A DNA stretch of 64,000 bases from a virus: IMG/VR virus record IMGVR_UViG_3300027899_000001, positions 1-64,000 of that record; one strand, given 5' to 3'. A model generated the notes under the pieces. The model made no database searches. It worked only from the letters and a program-made list of their open reading frames with translations, and was not told where the DNA came from. Positions 1-9,060 of this stretch are shown one piece after another (position 1 is the stretch's first letter; each line of letters starts with the position of its first letter). The translations under genes were made by a program, and so were the position numbers.

Positions 1-2
1 GT

Positions 3-1934
3 GCTCAAGGAATCCAAGGCCAACAAGGCATTCAAGGCCAACAAGGCATTCAAGGTCAACAAGGAATCCAAGGAACTCAGGGAACACAAGGAACTCAGGG
101 AACACAAGGTGCTCAAGGCATTCAAGGAATTCAGGGAACACAAGGAACTCAAGGAACACAAGGTGCTCAAGGCATTCAAGGAACTCAGGGAACACAAGGT
201 GCTCAAGGCATTCAAGGAATTCAGGGAACACAAGGAACACAAGGAACACAAGGTGCTCAAGGTCAACAAGGCATTCAAGGTCAACAAGGAATTCAAGGTC
301 AACAAGGAATCCAAGGAACTCAGGGAACACAAGGAACTCAGGGAACACAAGGTGCTCAAGGCATTCAAGGAACTCAAGGAACACAAGGAACACAAGGTGC
401 TCAAGGAATTCAAGGTCAACAAGGAATCCAAGGTGTATCAGGTACTCAAGGAACACAAGGTGCTACTGGTTCTCAAGGAATACAAGGTCAACAAGGAACT
501 CAAGGTGCTCAAGGAATAACTGGTTCTCAAGGAACACAAGGAATAACTGGTTCTCAAGGAATTCAAGGTATTCAAGGTATTCAAGGTATAGGCTTACAAG
601 GAATTCAAGGTATTCAAGGAACTTCTTTTAATGATGCGTCTTTAGCTTTATATGTAAAAGAAGCTTCTTTAGGAACTTCATTTATTTGGGAATCTGGATA
701 TCTTGATGTAAGTGTTATAGGAGGTTCTGGTGTTTCTCAAGCATATGTAGATGGTTCTCTTATTTATATTAAATCAACTTATATTCCAGATATATCTCTT
801 AATCAATCTACGTTTAAATGGGTTGGAGGTTATCTTGAACCCAGTGTATCTGGAGCTGTAGCTGGTGTATATGTAAAAGAATCTTCTTTAGGTGCAGATT
901 TTTATTGGAATATAAATAATTTATTAGAAATTTCTACAGGAAATGCAATAGATTATTTTGTTACTAATTCTTCTCTTGGAAATGATTTTTACTGGGAGTT
1001 TGGATTTCTTGAAGTAAGTGGGGGTTTTGGTGTTCAAGGAATTCAAGGAATTCAAGGAATTCAGGGTTTAGGTTCTCAAGGAATTCAAGGTGCTCAAGGA
1101 ACTCAAGGTATTCAAGGAACTCAAGGAACACAAGGTACTCAAGGTATTCAAGGTATTCAAGGTGCTCAAGGAATTCAAGGACGTCAAGGAATTCAAGGAA
1201 TTCAAGGAACTCAGGGAACACAAGGAACACAAGGAACACAAGGAACTCAGGGAACACAGGGTGCTCAAGGAATTCAAGGTCAACAAGGAATTCAAGGTAC
1301 TCAAGGAACACAAGGAACACAAGGTGCTCAAGGAATTCAAGGTCAACAAGGAATCCAAGGAACTCAGGGAACTCAAGGAACACAAGGTGCTCAAGGAATT
1401 CAAGGTCAACAAGGAATCCAAGGTGTATCAGGTACTCAAGGAACACAAGGAACTCAAGGAACACAAGGTACTCAAGGTGCTCAAGGAATCCAAGGTATAT
1501 CAGGTACTCAAGGAACACAAGGAACTCAAGGAACACAAGGTACTCAAGGTGCTCAAGGAATCCAAGGTATATCAGGTACTCAAGGAACACAAGGAATAAT
1601 TGGACCACAAGGTGTTCAAGGTATTACTGCTGATTACAATAGAGTTGTATATTCTTTTATTGCTACAGATGCACAGACCGTATTTTCTCCAGTTCAATAT
1701 ACTATTACATTATTAGATGTATATTATAATGGTGTACGTTTACAATCTACAGAATATGTAGCAACAAATGGAACTTCTGTGACTCTAGTAGTTGGAGCAG
1801 AATTAGGAGCAGTAATAGATATAATAGCATTTACTCCAGGCGCAGCAGGAATTACTACAGGATTTACTGGAACATTTTTAGCTGATGGTTCTACTGTAAC
1901 AGTTACAAACGGATTAATTATATCAGTAGTTTAA
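3..1934 (+). CDS. Collagen-like phage fibre protein, 5' end outside window
   Basis: The frame starting at base 3 is open from the window edge to the TAA at 1932-1934 (643 residues visible). It reads as Gly-X-Gln triplets ([10 protein letters not shown]-type) in two blocks, about bases 3-640 and 1036-1625. Between them lies a non-collagen insert with several degenerate copies of a module of the form YVKExSLGxxFxWExGxLxVS. The C-terminus (about 1630-1934) is a small beta-rich domain containing LLDVYYNGVRLQSTEYVATN, a pattern common in phage fibre and virion proteins. Unlike the next three genes it has no S74 chaperone. It is probably a trimeric fibre; Gln in the Y position replaces the usual Pro/Hyp. 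The start codon lies upstream of the window. The fibre role is inferred from composition, the C-terminal motif and its neighbours. Confidence 0.82.
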   Translation, partial: AQGIQGQQGIQGQQGIQGQQGIQGTQGTQGTQGTQGAQGIQGIQGTQGTQGTQGAQGIQGTQGTQGAQGIQGIQGTQGTQGTQGAQGQQGIQGQQGIQGQQGIQGTQGTQGTQGTQGAQGIQGTQGTQGTQGAQGIQGQQGIQGVSGTQGTQGATGSQGIQGQQGTQGAQGITGSQGTQGITGSQGIQGIQGIQGIGLQGIQGIQGTSFNDASLALYVKEASLGTSFIWESGYLDVSVIGGSGVSQAYVDGSLIYIKSTYIPDISLNQSTFKWVGGYLEPSVSGAVAGVYVKESSLGADFYWNINNLLEISTGNAIDYFVTNSSLGNDFYWEFGFLEVSGGFGVQGIQGIQGIQGLGSQGIQGAQGTQGIQGTQGTQGTQGIQGIQGAQGIQGRQGIQGIQGTQGTQGTQGTQGTQGTQGAQGIQGQQGIQGTQGTQGTQGAQGIQGQQGIQGTQGTQGTQGAQGIQGQQGIQGVSGTQGTQGTQGTQGTQGAQGIQGISGTQGTQGTQGTQGTQGAQGIQGISGTQGTQGIIGPQGVQGITADYNRVVYSFIATDAQTVFSPVQYTITLLDVYYNGVRLQSTEYVATNGTSVTLVVGAELGAVIDIIAFTPGAAGITTGFTGTFLADGSTVTVTNGLIISVV

Positions 1935-1958
1935 TAATAATGTATAATATAAAATTTA

Positions 1959-3176
1959 ATGGGTAATACAAGAAAAATATCAACTATAGGTGATGTAGAA
2001 ATAGATGCAAGTGGATATCTATTTTTTGATGCAAATACATCTAAATGGTATATTAGATATGATTCTTCTATAAATGTAGATGGACCTACTGGAATTCAAG
2101 GAATTCAAGGAATTGATAATGATGCACAAGGAATAATAGGAAGTCAAGGTGCTCAAGGAAGTCAAGGAATTTTAGGAAGTCAAGGAACAGAAGGTGTTCA
2201 AGGAATTTCAGGAATTCAAGGTACTCAAGGTGCTCAAGGAATTCAAGGTACTCAGGGAACTCAAGGTACACAAGGAACACAAGGTGTTCAAGGAACTCAA
2301 GGTGCTCAAGGAATTCAAGGAACTCAAGGAGCTCAAGGAAATCAAGGAATACAAGGTGCTCAAGGTATTCAAGGAACACAGGGAACACAAGGTGCTCAAG
2401 GAGTTCAAGGTTCTCAAGGAAATCAAGGAATTCAAGGAACACAAGGAACACAAGGAATTCAAGGAACTCAAGGAACTCAAGGAACACAAGGTGTTCAGGG
2501 AATTCAAGGATATCAAGGAGTTCAAGGAGTTCAAGGAACTCAAGGATATCAAGGAGTTCAAGGAATACAAGGCGCTCAAGGAACACAGGGTATTCAAGGA
2601 ATAGCTGGAGTACAAGGACTTGAAAATAGTGACAAAGGATCTCAGGGAACACAAGGAACACAAGGAACACAGGGAGCTCAAGGAACTCAAGGTGCTCAAG
2701 GAACTCAAGGTACTCAAGGAATACAAGGACTTCAAGGAATACAGGGTCAAACAGGAATACAAGGTGCTCAAGGACGTCAAGGAACTCAAGGAACTTCTGG
2801 TTCTGATATACGTCTTAAAAAGAATATACGACCTTTTTTAGAGGGTATTCAAACTGTTATGAAAATAAATCCTGTTATTTATCAATGGAATGGTTTAGCA
2901 GGACATGAATATGAAAATGAAGATATTGTTGGTATTATAGGTAATGAAATTGAAACTATATTACCGTATTCTGTTAAAAGAGCAACAGGAAAATTAGAAA
3001 TTGATGGACCAGATTCTGAAGTTATTGAGTTTAATATTGATTCAGTAGTTTTTACACTTGTTAATTCTGTAAAAGAATTAAAACTTAAACTTGAAAAACT
3101 TAAAGAAAAAACTGATAGTTTGACATTGAAAAATATTCAAAGTATTCAAAGTATTCAAAATATAAACTATTTTTAA
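1959..3176 (+). CDS. Collagen-like tail fibre with C-terminal S74 chaperone domain (paralog 1)
   Basis: A 405-residue protein. An N-terminal head of about 45 residues ([14 protein letters not shown]...WY) is shared with the next two genes. A Gly-X-Gln collagen-like shaft follows to about residue 281, then an intramolecular chaperone starting [12 protein letters not shown]. In S74 peptidases the Ser (here S282) and the Lys five residues later (K287) form the self-cleavage dyad, and both are present; cleavage is expected just before S282. The C-terminus ([17 protein letters not shown]) is a coiled coil, as usual after S74 domains. The protein should trimerise, fold and release its chaperone. 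It lies in tandem with its paralogs, 24 bp after the previous gene. Sequence evidence is strong for the domains; the fibre role is inferred. Confidence 0.88.
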   Translation: MGNTRKISTIGDVEIDASGYLFFDANTSKWYIRYDSSINVDGPTGIQGIQGIDNDAQGIIGSQGAQGSQGILGSQGTEGVQGISGIQGTQGAQGIQGTQGTQGTQGTQGVQGTQGAQGIQGTQGAQGNQGIQGAQGIQGTQGTQGAQGVQGSQGNQGIQGTQGTQGIQGTQGTQGTQGVQGIQGYQGVQGVQGTQGYQGVQGIQGAQGTQGIQGIAGVQGLENSDKGSQGTQGTQGTQGAQGTQGAQGTQGTQGIQGLQGIQGQTGIQGAQGRQGTQGTSGSDIRLKKNIRPFLEGIQTVMKINPVIYQWNGLAGHEYENEDIVGIIGNEIETILPYSVKRATGKLEIDGPDSEVIEFNIDSVVFTLVNSVKELKLKLEKLKEKTDSLTLKNIQSIQSIQNINYF

Positions 3177-3178
3177 TT

Positions 3179-4363
3179 ATGGGAAATACAAGAAAATTAG
3201 GAGATGTTGGTGATGTAAAAATAGATATAAGTAGTTTTTTATATTTTGATGTAGATGTTTCTATTTGGTATAATTTATATGATGTTTCATTAGCAGCAAA
3301 GCTTCAAGGTATTCAAGGTATTCAAGGAATACAGGGAACACAAGGAACACAAGGTGCTCAAGGAAAAGAAGGAGAACAGGGAGAAGAAGGTATAGATGGA
3401 ATTCAAGGAGCTCAAGGTATACAAGGAACTCAAGGTGCACAAGGTACTCAAGGAATTTTAGGAGATGAAGGCATTCAAGGTACTCAAGGTACTCAAGGTA
3501 CTCAAGGTGCTCAGGGTGTTCAAGGTGTACAAGGTTCTCAAGGTTCTCAAGGAATTCAAGGTTCTCAAGGAATTTCAGGTATACAAGGAACTCAAGGAAC
3601 TCAGGGTTCACAAGGTATTCAAGGTCTTCAAGGAATTTTAGGAATTCAAGGTTCTCAAGGAATAATAGGTGTTCAAGGAATTCAAGGAATTTTAGGTGTT
3701 CAAGGTGTTCAAGGAACTCAAGGTGCTCAAGGAATTCAAGGTGTTCAAGGAATTCAAGGAACACAAGGATCTCAAGGTGCTCAAGGAATTTCAGGTATAC
3801 AAGGTGCTCAAGGAACTCAAGGTGCTCAAGGAACTCAAGGTGCTCAAGGAACTCAAGGTGCTCAAGGAACACAAGGAACACAAGGAACACAAGGTGCTCA
3901 AGGAACTCAGGGAACTCAAGGAACACAAGGAACACAAGGTGCTCAAGGAATACAGGGAAGACAAGGTACTCAAGGTGTACAAGGAATTCAAGGAATTCAA
4001 GGAATTCAAGGAAGAACAGGATCTTCTGATATACGTCTAAAGAAAAATATACGTCCTTTTTTAGAAGGAGTTCAAACTGTTACAAAAATAAATCCTGTAA
4101 TTTATCAATGGAATGGTTTAGGAGAATATCCACATGAAAATGAAGATATTATTGGTATAATTGGTAATGAACTTGAAAGATTTATGCCTTATGCTATTAA
4201 AAGAAGAACTGGAAAATTGGAAATAGACGGGCCAGATTCTGAAATTATGCAATTTGATATATCTCCCATAGTTTTTTCTCTTGTTAATGCAGTAAAAGAA
4301 TTAGAAGGAGAAATTATTTATATGGAACACTTGGTTCAAACATTAAATGGATCGATAAATTAA
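3179..4363 (+). CDS. Collagen-like tail fibre with C-terminal S74 chaperone domain (paralog 2)
   Basis: A 394-residue paralog starting 2 bp after the previous stop. It has the same head ([14 protein letters not shown]), a Gly-X-Gln shaft with a short Glu-rich break ([13 protein letters not shown], about residues 61-73), and an S74 domain whose Ser is residue 283 with Lys at 288. The chaperone domain is close to identical to that of the two neighbours ([21 protein letters not shown]), while the shaft repeats are arranged differently. This suggests recombination or slippage within the shaft and constraint on both ends. The three genes probably supply alternative or co-assembling fibres. The family assignment is secure; the receptor or sugar bound is unknown. 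Confidence 0.88.
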   Translation: MGNTRKLGDVGDVKIDISSFLYFDVDVSIWYNLYDVSLAAKLQGIQGIQGIQGTQGTQGAQGKEGEQGEEGIDGIQGAQGIQGTQGAQGTQGILGDEGIQGTQGTQGTQGAQGVQGVQGSQGSQGIQGSQGISGIQGTQGTQGSQGIQGLQGILGIQGSQGIIGVQGIQGILGVQGVQGTQGAQGIQGVQGIQGTQGSQGAQGISGIQGAQGTQGAQGTQGAQGTQGAQGTQGTQGTQGAQGTQGTQGTQGTQGAQGIQGRQGTQGVQGIQGIQGIQGRTGSSDIRLKKNIRPFLEGVQTVTKINPVIYQWNGLGEYPHENEDIIGIIGNELERFMPYAIKRRTGKLEIDGPDSEIMQFDISPIVFSLVNAVKELEGEIIYMEHLVQTLNGSIN

Positions 4364-4375
4364 ATATATGATATA

Positions 4376-5590
4376 ATGTACAATACTACAAAAATAGGAT
4401 TAATTGGTGATACAAATGTAGATGTAAGTGGATGTTTATATTTTAATGCTGAAGCTTCTATTTGGTATATAGTATATGATGCTTCTTTACCACAAGGAAC
4501 ACAAGGTATTCAAGGAGCTCAAGGATTTTATGGAACACAAGGAACACAAGGAACACAAGGAACACAAGGAACACAAGGTACTCAAGGAACACAAGGTGCT
4601 CAAGGTGCTCAAGGTGCTCAAGGTATTCAAGGTGAACAAGGTATACAAGGTACTCAAGGAACACAAGGTGCTCAAGGTGCTCAAGGAACTCAAGGTACTC
4701 AAGGTGCTCAAGGTGCTCAAGGTATAATAGGTTATCAAGGAATTCAAGGTATTCAAGGAATTCAAGGTATTCAAGGAATTCAAGGTACACAAGGAACTCA
4801 AGGAAGACAAGGTACACAAGGAACTCAGGGAAATACTAATACAATTCAAGGTGCTCAAGGAATTCAAGGAACACAAGGTCGTCAAGGAATTCAAGGTACT
4901 CAAGGTACTCAAGGTACTCAAGGTGCTCAAAGTGCTCAAGGAACACAAGGTCGTCAAGGAATTCAAGGAACTCAAGGTACTCAAGGTGCTCAAGGTGCTC
5001 AAGGAACACAAGGAGCGCAAGGATATCAAGGAATTCAAGGAACACAAGGAACACAAGGAACACAAGGAACACAAGGAACACAAGGAACACAAGGTACTCA
5101 AGGAGATCAAGGAGAAGAAGGAACACAAGGAACACAAGGAACACAAGGAATTCAATCACCTCAAGGAGTTGTAGGAAGTCAAGGTCGTCAAGGAATTCAA
5201 GGAAGAAGAGGTGCATCAGCATCAGATATACGTTTAAAGAAAAATATACGTCCTTTTTTAGAAGGCGTTCAAACTGTTACAAAAATAAATCCTGTTATTT
5301 ATCAATGGGTAGGATTATGGAATTATCCACATGAAAATGAAGATATTGTTGGTATTATAGGTAATGAACTTGAAAAATTTATGCCTTATGCTATTAAAAG
5401 AAGACCTGTAAATTTACAAAATGATGTACCAGATTCACAGGTTATTGAATTTAATCTTGAACCTGTAATTTATACTCTTGTTAATGCAATAAAAGAATTA
5501 AACATAGAAAAAGATAATATCAAAAAACAAATTAAAATGTTGATAAATATACAAAGAAATAAAGAATTGCAAGGAATACAAGGAATTTAA
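4376..5590 (+). CDS. Collagen-like tail fibre with C-terminal S74 chaperone domain (paralog 3)
   Basis: A 404-residue third paralog. The head is GDTNVDVSGCLYFN, the shaft is Gly-X-Gln with some charged triplets (GDQGEEG), and the S74 domain starts at S283 with Lys at 288. After the chaperone and its coiled coil the protein ends with LQGIQGI, a stub of collagen repeat placed beyond the chaperone, which the other two copies lack. This stub may be a trace of unequal recombination with the shaft. The ATG at 4376 follows the previous stop by 12 bp. The pre-cleavage shaft length (282 residues) matches its two neighbours. Confidence 0.88.
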   Translation: MYNTTKIGLIGDTNVDVSGCLYFNAEASIWYIVYDASLPQGTQGIQGAQGFYGTQGTQGTQGTQGTQGTQGTQGAQGAQGAQGIQGEQGIQGTQGTQGAQGAQGTQGTQGAQGAQGIIGYQGIQGIQGIQGIQGIQGTQGTQGRQGTQGTQGNTNTIQGAQGIQGTQGRQGIQGTQGTQGTQGAQSAQGTQGRQGIQGTQGTQGAQGAQGTQGAQGYQGIQGTQGTQGTQGTQGTQGTQGTQGDQGEEGTQGTQGTQGIQSPQGVVGSQGRQGIQGRRGASASDIRLKKNIRPFLEGVQTVTKINPVIYQWVGLWNYPHENEDIVGIIGNELEKFMPYAIKRRPVNLQNDVPDSQVIEFNLEPVIYTLVNAIKELNIEKDNIKKQIKMLINIQRNKELQGIQGI

Positions 5591-5610
5591 CAATTAAAAA
5601 AATAAATATT

Positions 5611-5841
5611 ATGATTGATTTAAAACGTTATTATCGATTAAAACCACAAGGTTTATGTTGGGTAGAAAAATATAAAGAAGATTACGTTGTATTATTTAAA
5701 AGATTTGATAATGAAAACGGAAAAGAACTTACACATGAACCTAATTATGTTACTATAGAAAATCTTGAAAAAGATAAACAAGAACTTACAATACAATTAG
5801 AAGCATTAAATTCTATTTTAGAAGATATTAAGAAATTATAA
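5611..5841 (+). CDS. Small coiled-coil protein of unknown function
   Basis: A 76-residue protein, not recognised. The N-terminal half is basic and aromatic (MIDLKRYYRLKPQGLCWVEKY). The C-terminal third (LEKDKQELTIQLEALNSILEDIKKL) is a clear amphipathic coiled coil. Its stop codon overlaps the start of the next gene (TAATG), which indicates translational coupling. Its place after the fibre genes suggests a fibre-associated accessory protein, but this is only positional inference. Confidence 0.7.
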   Translation: MIDLKRYYRLKPQGLCWVEKYKEDYVVLFKRFDNENGKELTHEPNYVTIENLEKDKQELTIQLEALNSILEDIKKL

Positions 5842-6323
5842 TGGCAATACCAAGATTAAATATATCATGTGCTTCAACTAATCTAAATAGTATGCCGTAT
5901 ACTTTATGGGGAAATATATATTATCCTCAAAATGGTGTTAGTTTTCGTACGCTATTTAACACAAGAAATGTTAGTACAGGACGATGTGATGTAAGTACAA
6001 TGGGTGGATTAACTGTTAGTTTTTCTACGAATCCTACTGGAACAATGCATTGGAATCAAAATAATTTTAATCCTCAAACAGTTACTGTAACTGCAAATTG
6101 TGCATGGACACCAGTTTTAACAGCAGAAAATCCATCAGGATCTTTTACAATAAATAATGTAACAGGAACAGCACAATTAGGAGGTAATTACGTAGGAGGT
6201 AACGGAAGTTTTCAGCCTAGACATATGGCAAATGGAAACGGAAGCACAGGAACAATTACTATTTATTATTCTAATGGATCTGGCGGAATATCCACACAAA
6301 CTATATTATTAGCTGTACCGTAA
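5841..6323 (+). CDS. Beta-rich hypothetical protein, probable virion component
   Basis: A 160-residue protein rich in Asn, Thr, Ser and Gly with alternating hydrophobic residues, typical of an all-beta fold. It has no recognised motif and no signal peptide. Three Cys are present, including one near the N-terminus (NISCAS). It is translationally coupled to the small upstream gene through a TAATG overlap. Its position between the fibre genes and the modification enzymes suggests a fibre-tip or decoration protein; function unknown. Confidence 0.65.
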   Translation: MAIPRLNISCASTNLNSMPYTLWGNIYYPQNGVSFRTLFNTRNVSTGRCDVSTMGGLTVSFSTNPTGTMHWNQNNFNPQTVTVTANCAWTPVLTAENPSGSFTINNVTGTAQLGGNYVGGNGSFQPRHMANGNGSTGTITIYYSNGSGGISTQTILLAVP

Positions 6324-6387
6324 AATATAAAACTTTCTAAATAATTCTATATATAATAATTAAAGTTTATACTTAAAACTAATATAA

Positions 6388-9054
6388 ATGAATAGAAACC
6401 TATGTAAAAAAGTTCTATCAGAGGGTGGAAAACTTATACCATTAATCATACCTAGTTCATCTTCTAAAGGACTTGGATTAATGAATCCATCAATACTTTT
6501 AGATACAACAAAAATTTTACTTAATCTCAGAAATATAAATTATACTCTTTATCATTCTGAGAACAAACAAGTGTTTAACAACAGATTCGGACCATTAGTA
6601 TATCTAAATCCTGAAAATGATCTTCATTTAAGAACATTTAATTTTTATTGTGAACTTGATACAGAAAAATTAAATATAGTTAAACATTATCCTATTGATA
6701 CATCAACGTTTGATAAAGAACCTCTTTGGGAATTTGTAGGATTAGAAGATGCGCGTTATGTAAGATGGGATGGAAAACTTTTTGCTTGTGGTGTAAGAAG
6801 AGATACTACTACTAATGGACAAGGCCGTATGGAATTATCAGAATTAATTGAAAAAAACGAATCTGAATTAAAACCAGGAGAAAGTCCTATTAAAGAAATA
6901 AATAGATTTCGTATTGAGCCGCCAGGGCCTTCTACATATTGCGAAAAAAATTGGATGCCTATATTAGATATGCCTTATCATTTTGTTAAATGGTGTAATC
7001 CTACTCAAGTTGTTAAAGTTAATACAAAAACTCTTACATCTGAAACTGTATTTTTAAGTAATAGTCATATACCAAATATTCCTGATTTTAGAGGAAGTTC
7101 CCAAGTAATAAACTATAAAGATTATAGAATGTGTCTTATTCATGAAGTTAATCTTTTTAATAATAAGCTTCAGCAAAAAGATGCAACGTATATGCATCGA
7201 TTTGTAGTATGGGATAAAAATTGGAACATTGTTAAAATATCAGAACCATTTTCATTTATGGATGGTGAAATTGAATTTTGTTGCGGCATGGCTTTATATA
7301 AAAAAGATTTATTAATATCTTTTGGATTTCAAGATAATGCTGCATATATATTAAAAGTTCCAGAAAATATTATTGATGAAATTATTGGATTTAAACAATC
7401 AGATTTTGATTGGGGTTTAATAGAAAAAAATCCTTGGTTTAAATCTGTTCTTATAGATGAAATTTTTATAAATGATGATTATCAAAAGTTTTTTAAAGTT
7501 GAAAAAGATGACGTTGTTGTAGATGTAGGTGCAAGTGTTGGGCCATTTACATATAATATTTTAAATAAAAAACCTAAACGTGTATTTTGTTTAGAACCTT
7601 CGAGAGAATTATTTCCAACTTTATTAAAAAATGCTAAAGATCATTCAATCATATGTATAAATAAAGGAATATCAAATGAAGATGATATAGATACATTAGA
7701 TGGTGTGTATAATTCTGAATCAAATGAAATGTTTAATTCTTCATATTATGCAGATACTATTAAATTTAAAACCTTTATAAATAAATATAATATCTCAAAA
7801 ATAGATTTTCTTAAAACTGATTGTGAAGGAGGAGAATACGATATATTTAATGATGAAAATTTTGATTGGATTAAATCAAATGTTAAAAAAATAGCAGGTG
7901 AATTTCATTTATCAAATTTTAAATATAAAGAAAAATTTAAAAAATTCAGAGAGACATATTTAAAAACATTTACAAATGCTAAAATATATTCTATGGATGG
8001 AATAGATATTAAATGGGATTTATGGAGTGATCATTTTTTAGAATTTTATGGACAAATACTTGTGTATATTGATAATACAATTCCTTCAATTGAAATTAAA
8101 AAAGAAGAAATACCAGTTATTAAAAAAATTGAACCAGTTTCTCCAATTGTAAAAAAAGATAAAAAGAAAAAAAACTATTGGAAAACTGCAAAATGGGCTA
8201 CATTTGAAATAACTACAAATATCCTTTCAAAAGGATGTATAATGAATTGTGTATTTTGTCCTCAAAAAACATTATTAAGTAAATATAAAGGGGAAAGAAT
8301 GTTATCATATGATAATTTTGTAAAAATACTAGATAAAATTCCTAAAGATATTGCCATTATATTTTCAGGTTTTTCTGAACCTTGGTTAAATAAGAAATGC
8401 ACAGATATGCTTTTATATGCTCATAAAAAAGGCCATCAAATATCATTGTTTACAACAGGAATAGGTATGGAGATAGAAGATTTTGAGAAAATAAAACATA
8501 TACCATTTGCATCAGGCCCAAAAGAACCTCAAGTAGGATATCTGGGATTTCCTATTAATAATGGGGGATTTACTCTACATCTTCCTGATAATGAATTATA
8601 TGCTAAACATCCTATTACAGAAAAATATATTAAATTACTAAATCATATTAAAGAACACGAGAATGAAATAGCCAATTTTACTCTAACATGTATGGGTACT
8701 GTGCATGATAAAGTAAAAGATATATTTCCGACAGCATATAAAACAGATATATGGTCTCGTGGAGAAAATGTAGTAAAAGAAAAAACTTTTCGTCCTGAGA
8801 TAGTATCTGTAATAGATGGAAATTTTAAATCAGGATATCAATGGGAAGAACCTGCAACATGTAGATGTGATGAACATCTTTATCATAATGTGTTACTTCC
8901 TAATGGAGATGTTGTATTATGCTGTATGGATTATAGTTTAGAACATGTTCTCGGAAATTTATATACTCAAGAATATGATGAAATACTTCCTGCACCCAAT
9001 ACTACTTTTGATTTATGTAAATTGTGTGAAAATGGATTACCACTTAAAAAATAA
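6388..9054 (+). CDS. Three-domain protein: beta-propeller (GH130-like), FkbM-type methyltransferase, radical SAM
   Basis: An 888-residue fusion. Residues ~1-340 look like a five-bladed propeller of the GH130/GH43 type (GLEDARYVRWDGKLFACG near 119, RGSSQV near 236, then FCCGMAL...LLISFGFQDN). Residues ~345-560 carry SAM-methyltransferase motifs: VVVDVGASVG at about 376 and KTDCEGGEYD at about 477, the second typical of FkbM enzymes. A Lys/Pro-rich linker leads to a radical-SAM domain with CxxxCxxC at C617, C621 and C624, and a SPASM-like Cys-rich tail (CRC near 825, LCC, then CKLC near 877). The parts suggest sugar recognition or cleavage, O-methylation and a radical reaction on one chain. Substrate unknown; virion glycan or host surface polysaccharide modification is inference. 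Domain calls rest on motifs read by eye; the radical-SAM and FkbM parts are firm, the propeller less so. Confidence 0.8.
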   Translation: MNRNLCKKVLSEGGKLIPLIIPSSSSKGLGLMNPSILLDTTKILLNLRNINYTLYHSENKQVFNNRFGPLVYLNPENDLHLRTFNFYCELDTEKLNIVKHYPIDTSTFDKEPLWEFVGLEDARYVRWDGKLFACGVRRDTTTNGQGRMELSELIEKNESELKPGESPIKEINRFRIEPPGPSTYCEKNWMPILDMPYHFVKWCNPTQVVKVNTKTLTSETVFLSNSHIPNIPDFRGSSQVINYKDYRMCLIHEVNLFNNKLQQKDATYMHRFVVWDKNWNIVKISEPFSFMDGEIEFCCGMALYKKDLLISFGFQDNAAYILKVPENIIDEIIGFKQSDFDWGLIEKNPWFKSVLIDEIFINDDYQKFFKVEKDDVVVDVGASVGPFTYNILNKKPKRVFCLEPSRELFPTLLKNAKDHSIICINKGISNEDDIDTLDGVYNSESNEMFNSSYYADTIKFKTFINKYNISKIDFLKTDCEGGEYDIFNDENFDWIKSNVKKIAGEFHLSNFKYKEKFKKFRETYLKTFTNAKIYSMDGIDIKWDLWSDHFLEFYGQILVYIDNTIPSIEIKKEEIPVIKKIEPVSPIVKKDKKKKNYWKTAKWATFEITTNILSKGCIMNCVFCPQKTLLSKYKGERMLSYDNFVKILDKIPKDIAIIFSGFSEPWLNKKCTDMLLYAHKKGHQISLFTTGIGMEIEDFEKIKHIPFASGPKEPQVGYLGFPINNGGFTLHLPDNELYAKHPITEKYIKLLNHIKEHENEIANFTLTCMGTVHDKVKDIFPTAYKTDIWSRGENVVKEKTFRPEIVSVIDGNFKSGYQWEEPATCRCDEHLYHNVLLPNGDVVLCCMDYSLEHVLGNLYTQEYDEILPAPNTTFDLCKLCENGLPLKK

Positions 9055-9060
9055 AAATTT

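Noticed and set aside
1-5222. Many long ORFs in other frames of the collagen region, e.g. 1-519 (+), 964-1608 (-), 3261-3935 (-), 4487-5155 (-)
   Set aside because: They read [17 protein letters not shown] or SLSTLCSL-type monotony. The CAAGGN-repeat has few stops in any frame, and the true frame gives Gly-X-Gln with recognisable ends.
3-5222. Repeat arrays that might look like CRISPR or satellite DNA
   Set aside because: The 9-bp periodicity is coding (Gly-X-Gln) and there are no constant repeats with unique spacers.
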